Shown here: one piece after another, positions 4,605 to 6,741 of the stretch
How positions within the stretch are numbered: the first letter of the stretch is position 1
Layout: each line of letters opens with the position of its first letter
Source of the DNA: DRWZ01 sp964601505
GTDB taxonomy: Bacteria > Calescibacteriota > Calescibacteriia > Calescibacteriales > Calescibacteriaceae
Assembly: GCA_964601505.1 (NCBI GenBank)
Contig: CAZRNR010000079.1
Span: 1-6,741 of the forward strand
Reading direction: 5' to 3'
DNA: 6,741 nt
Position numbers and translations under genes: made by a program
The notes under the pieces: generated by a model
The model's input: only the letters and a program-made list of their open reading frames with translations
What the model was told of the DNA's origin: nothing
The model's database searches: none

Positions 4605-6455
4605 ATGCCAAAGCAAAAAACTGATACAAAAAAAAGAGATATCTTTAAAAGTTTGACATTACTACTTGGAATACAAAGCTTGAACCTTGAAAAGAAAAAT
4701 TCAAAAAATCTAAAAAGAATTTCAGAAATAATAGGAACAGAAGTAAAAGAGTTTCAAATAGAAAAAATAAGGCAGATCATAAAAAATATAAGATCCAATT
4801 TCACATCATTCTCAATTGAAGATATAATAAACTACCTTTACCTTATCCCAGAACAATTGTATGAAAGACTTCCTGTGAAGATAAAAAAAGCTGTTCTGTT
4901 TTCAACAAAACTACTTACTATTTTTCCGTATTATTGCGATGGGGAAAATTGGGGACATATATCCTACACAGGTAGGGCTATAGGAAGACCAAATCTGAAG
5001 AGGTATAACGACCCAGTTATAAAACCCCTGAAAATTGACAAAGATGAGTTTCATTTTGATATATGCATTGTTGGTTCTGGTGCAGGAGGAAGTTTGGTAG
5101 GACTTAAACTCTGCGAAAAATACTCCGTAGGAATACTAGAAAAAGGGAGACTGATTCTTCCTTCTGAATTTACAGAAAAAGAAGATGATATGATACCAAA
5201 ACTATATAGATTGAGTTTAGACAACAATTTATCTATAATCACAGTATATGGAAACGCTGTGGGAGGTTCAACAGTTCATAATACTGCTCTATTTGTAAAA
5301 CTCCCAGAAAAAATATATGAAAGATGGTCAAGCAAAGGATTACCAATAAAAAAAGATGAATTCTATGAACTTCAAAATGAAGTTTTTTCTATTGTTAAAG
5401 CGGAAAAAATAACCACAATGAACACAAACAATTTGAAGGTAAAAGAAGGGATTGAAAGATTAGGTCTAAACTATTTCATTCCAGATCATAGCAGAAAGAA
5501 CTGTCTGCAAGTTGGGTTCTGCGAGTTAGGATGCTACTGGAATAGGAAATTTTCAACTCTAACTGATATCCTCCCTGAATTTCAAAAAAAGGGGGGGGCC
5601 ATAATAGATAATGCGAAAGCAATCTATATTGAAAGATCTAGAAACAAAGTAAAGCATATACTATTCAAGCACAGAGAAAAAATCATCAAGGTCAGAGCAA
5701 AAAAATTTATAATATCTGCTGGAGCTATATCCTCTCCTATACTATTAAGACGATCAAAGATCTTGGATCCACAAGGAGTCTGCCTTCATCCATCAACTTA
5801 TGTTATGGGAATATTTGAAGAAGAAATATACAGCTGGATTGGCATACCTATATCTCTGATCTGTTTAGATTTCCTTAGAGAAGATGGTGGATTTGTTCTT
5901 ATGCCCTACGCTCTACACCCAGGAACATTCTCTATAGCGGTTAGTGGAAAAGGAAAAGAACATCACGAAATCATGAGAAAATACAAGAACATAGCGACCA
6001 TTGCTGTAATGCTCCATGATAAGCCTAAAGGGCATATTGAAGATTCCAAAATTTTCAAGATAAAAGATTACTATCTTGACAAGGATGAAGTCAATGACTT
6101 GAAAAAGGGAATATTCACAAGTTCAGAAATACTATTTGAAAGTGGTGCAAAAGAGGTCTTACTTCCCTCGGTATTCCAAATCCAAAGAGCAAGAAACAAA
6201 TCTGATGTTCAAAAGTATCTCGATAGTTTCGATATATATCAAATACCATTCATATCTGTTCACCCTCAAGCAACAATAAGATGGCATGAATTTCTTGAAA
6301 GCGATGGAAGAATTAAAGGACTTGAAAACATTTATGTAGCAGATACTAGCGTATTTCCCGAATCGTGTGGGGTTCCACCACAAGCAACAGCAATGTCAAT
6401 ATCTATATTCATCGCCAAGAAAATAATCTCTGAAGATAAAATCAAAACTTCGTAA
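4605..6455 (+). CDS. GMC-family FAD-dependent oxidoreductase
   Basis: A 616-residue flavoprotein of the glucose-methanol-choline family, closest in outline to bacterial GMC and long-chain alcohol oxidase-like proteins. Residues 1-140 form a helical N-terminal region whose end (ALFSTKLLTIFPYY to GHISYTGRAIG) resembles that of such enzymes. The FAD-binding Rossmann motif is VGSGAGG (156-162), with the ribose-binding Glu179. YGNAVGGSTVHNTALF (215-230) is the second GMC signature area. A Cys motif C-x5-C-x3-C (300, 306, 310) precedes a segment that usually reads GxKxS. The C-terminal part has HPQAT with His553, then YVADTSVFPESCGVPPQAT (577-595) and a final FAD-contacting helix. His553 matches the first catalytic His, but the usual Asn/His of GVNPQ is Pro591. 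There is no signal peptide and no clear membrane segment. AGGAT at 4589-4593, 11 bases before the ATG, is a modest ribosome-binding site. An A7G8 tract lies in codons 327-332. Substrate and electron acceptor are unknown. Confidence 0.92.
   Translation: MPKQKTDTKKRDIFKSLTLLLGIQSLNLEKKNSKNLKRISEIIGTEVKEFQIEKIRQIIKNIRSNFTSFSIEDIINYLYLIPEQLYERLPVKIKKAVLFSTKLLTIFPYYCDGENWGHISYTGRAIGRPNLKRYNDPVIKPLKIDKDEFHFDICIVGSGAGGSLVGLKLCEKYSVGILEKGRLILPSEFTEKEDDMIPKLYRLSLDNNLSIITVYGNAVGGSTVHNTALFVKLPEKIYERWSSKGLPIKKDEFYELQNEVFSIVKAEKITTMNTNNLKVKEGIERLGLNYFIPDHSRKNCLQVGFCELGCYWNRKFSTLTDILPEFQKKGGAIIDNAKAIYIERSRNKVKHILFKHREKIIKVRAKKFIISAGAISSPILLRRSKILDPQGVCLHPSTYVMGIFEEEIYSWIGIPISLICLDFLREDGGFVLMPYALHPGTFSIAVSGKGKEHHEIMRKYKNIATIAVMLHDKPKGHIEDSKIFKIKDYYLDKDEVNDLKKGIFTSSEILFESGAKEVLLPSVFQIQRARNKSDVQKYLDSFDIYQIPFISVHPQATIRWHEFLESDGRIKGLENIYVADTSVFPESCGVPPQATAMSISIFIAKKIISEDKIKTS
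5584..5598 (+). repeat. A7G8 homopolymer tract inside the GMC gene
   Basis: Seven A (5584-5590) are followed directly by eight G (5591-5598) within the coding frame, at residues 327-332 (QKKGGA). The frame as written continues through all downstream GMC motifs, so this copy is the full-length state. With seven G a TAA at 5602-5604 comes into frame, and with nine G a TAA at 5609-5611 does, so a slip of one base either way truncates the protein before the catalytic region. G8 is striking in such AT-rich DNA. Confidence 0.85.
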
Positions 6456-6632
6456 AAAAAAATAAAGATAGAAACAAAAATAAATTAAGAATACTTCAAA
6501 AAATTTTAAACTCGTGAAAAGAAACAAAATCCTTTTGAACATATATTATGAATAACACAATTAAAAAACATAAAAAATCACAAAAACTTGACTCTTTAAA
6601 AAAAAGTTATTAATTTTTTTAATAAAACGGGG

Positions 6633-6667
6633 TTGGATCCCCAAACCAATGCAGGGAGGTGATCCAA
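6633..6667 (+). promoter_or_regulatory. Possible hairpin hiding the Shine-Dalgarno sequence
   Basis: TTGGATC at 6633-6639 is the exact complement of GATCCAA at 6661-6667, with CC at 6641-6642 able to add pairs to GG at 6658-6659 after one mismatch. This fold would cover part of the ribosome-binding site. It shares base 6639 with the alternative GGGG/CCCC hairpin (6629-6642), so two mutually exclusive folds can be drawn. No ligand-binding riboswitch domain is recognisable and a folding calculation was not run. Confidence 0.4.
6655..6667 (+). promoter_or_regulatory. Extended Shine-Dalgarno sequence
   Basis: GGAGGTGATCCA is complementary to 12 consecutive bases of the usual bacterial 16S 3' end (TGGATCACCTCC), and the following A makes 13 if the rRNA has TTGGATC rather than CTGGATC there. 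GGAGG sits nine bases before the ATG at 6669, a normal spacing. The other genes here have weak or no such site, so this one stands out and suggests high or specially controlled expression. Confidence 0.85.
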
Positions 6668-6668
6668 A

Positions 6669-6741
6669 ATGGCAATACCAGTAAGGACAAATGAGTTCGG
6701 TTTAATATCAGCAGAAGACCTAAGACGGGCAACAATAGAAC
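6669..6741 (+). CDS. Unidentified protein, N-terminal 24 residues, cut by window edge
   Basis: The frame opens with ATG after an extended Shine-Dalgarno sequence and stays open to the right edge, giving MAIPVRTNEFGLISAEDLRR followed by ATIE. There is no signal peptide or membrane segment in this piece. I do not recognise the family, and 24 residues are too few for a call. The start is convincing because of the ribosome-binding site and spacing. The strong site suggests an abundant protein. Confidence 0.75.
   Translation, partial: MAIPVRTNEFGLISAEDLRRATIE

Larger units (their letters stand above)
6456..6668 (+). promoter_or_regulatory. Leader region of the last gene
   Basis: No GC-rich terminator follows the GMC gene. 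A possible -35 box TTGACT at 6588-6593 is followed, after 17 bases, by a poor -10 (TAATTT, 6611-6616). A perfect inverted repeat TTATTAA-T5-TTAATAA (6607-6625) overlaps that -10 and could be an operator or a weak hairpin. Then comes GGGG (6629-6632)-TTGGAT-CCCC (6639-6642), a short hairpin, and a very long Shine-Dalgarno stretch. The separate control of the last gene is likely, given this leader. Confidence 0.4.

Overview
The window is AT-rich bacterial chromosome. The coding regions are A/T-biased, and the long intergenic spacers are almost pure A/T. The bacterial identity rests on a complete RecA and on a ribosome-binding site complementary to the bacterial 16S rRNA tail. The lineage cannot be fixed from the sequence. 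An AT-rich, Lys/Glu/Ile-rich proteome carrying an AAA-ATPase-like/DUF1703 protein and a MEMO protein suggests, but does not prove, an anaerobic or thermophilic, poorly sampled group. The actinobacterial-type SdhC-like protein is out of keeping with the base composition of Actinobacteria.

Layout from left to right: (1) the N-terminus of an AAA-ATPase-like (DUF1703-type) protein on the minus strand, cut by the window edge; (2) about 450-470 bases with no gene; (3) a compact plus-strand pair, recA followed 19 bases later by a MEMO-family gene (AmmeMemoRadiSam system protein B); (4) a 311-base spacer between convergent genes that holds two inverted repeats; (5) a minus-strand multipass membrane protein resembling the membrane subunit of actinobacterial/mycobacterial Sdh1-type succinate dehydrogenase, without sdhA or sdhB beside it; (6) about 610 bases of AT-rich sequence with no convincing gene; (7) a plus-strand pair, a single-domain phosphomannose-isomerase-type cupin followed 35 bases later by a 616-residue GMC-family FAD oxidoreductase; (8) a leader with unusual RNA-level signals, feeding a gene that runs off the right edge.

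The best-supported curiosities are three. First, the leader of the last gene has a Shine-Dalgarno stretch that complements at least 12 consecutive bases of the usual bacterial 16S 3' end, and an upstream segment that copies part of that 16S end and can pair with it. Second, an A7G8 homopolymer tract lies inside the GMC gene, where gain or loss of one G would reach a stop within a few codons. Third, the SdhC-like membrane subunit is an orphan and keeps the Cys/His pattern of its family. The GMC protein also has Pro where the family usually has its second catalytic Asn/His.

Functionally, recA is a housekeeping recombination gene. The cupin and the GMC enzyme probably form a transcription unit acting on a carbohydrate or alcohol. 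The SdhC-like protein would exchange electrons with the quinone pool if it finds catalytic partners elsewhere. No defence system, CRISPR array, transposase, tRNA or rRNA gene was seen.
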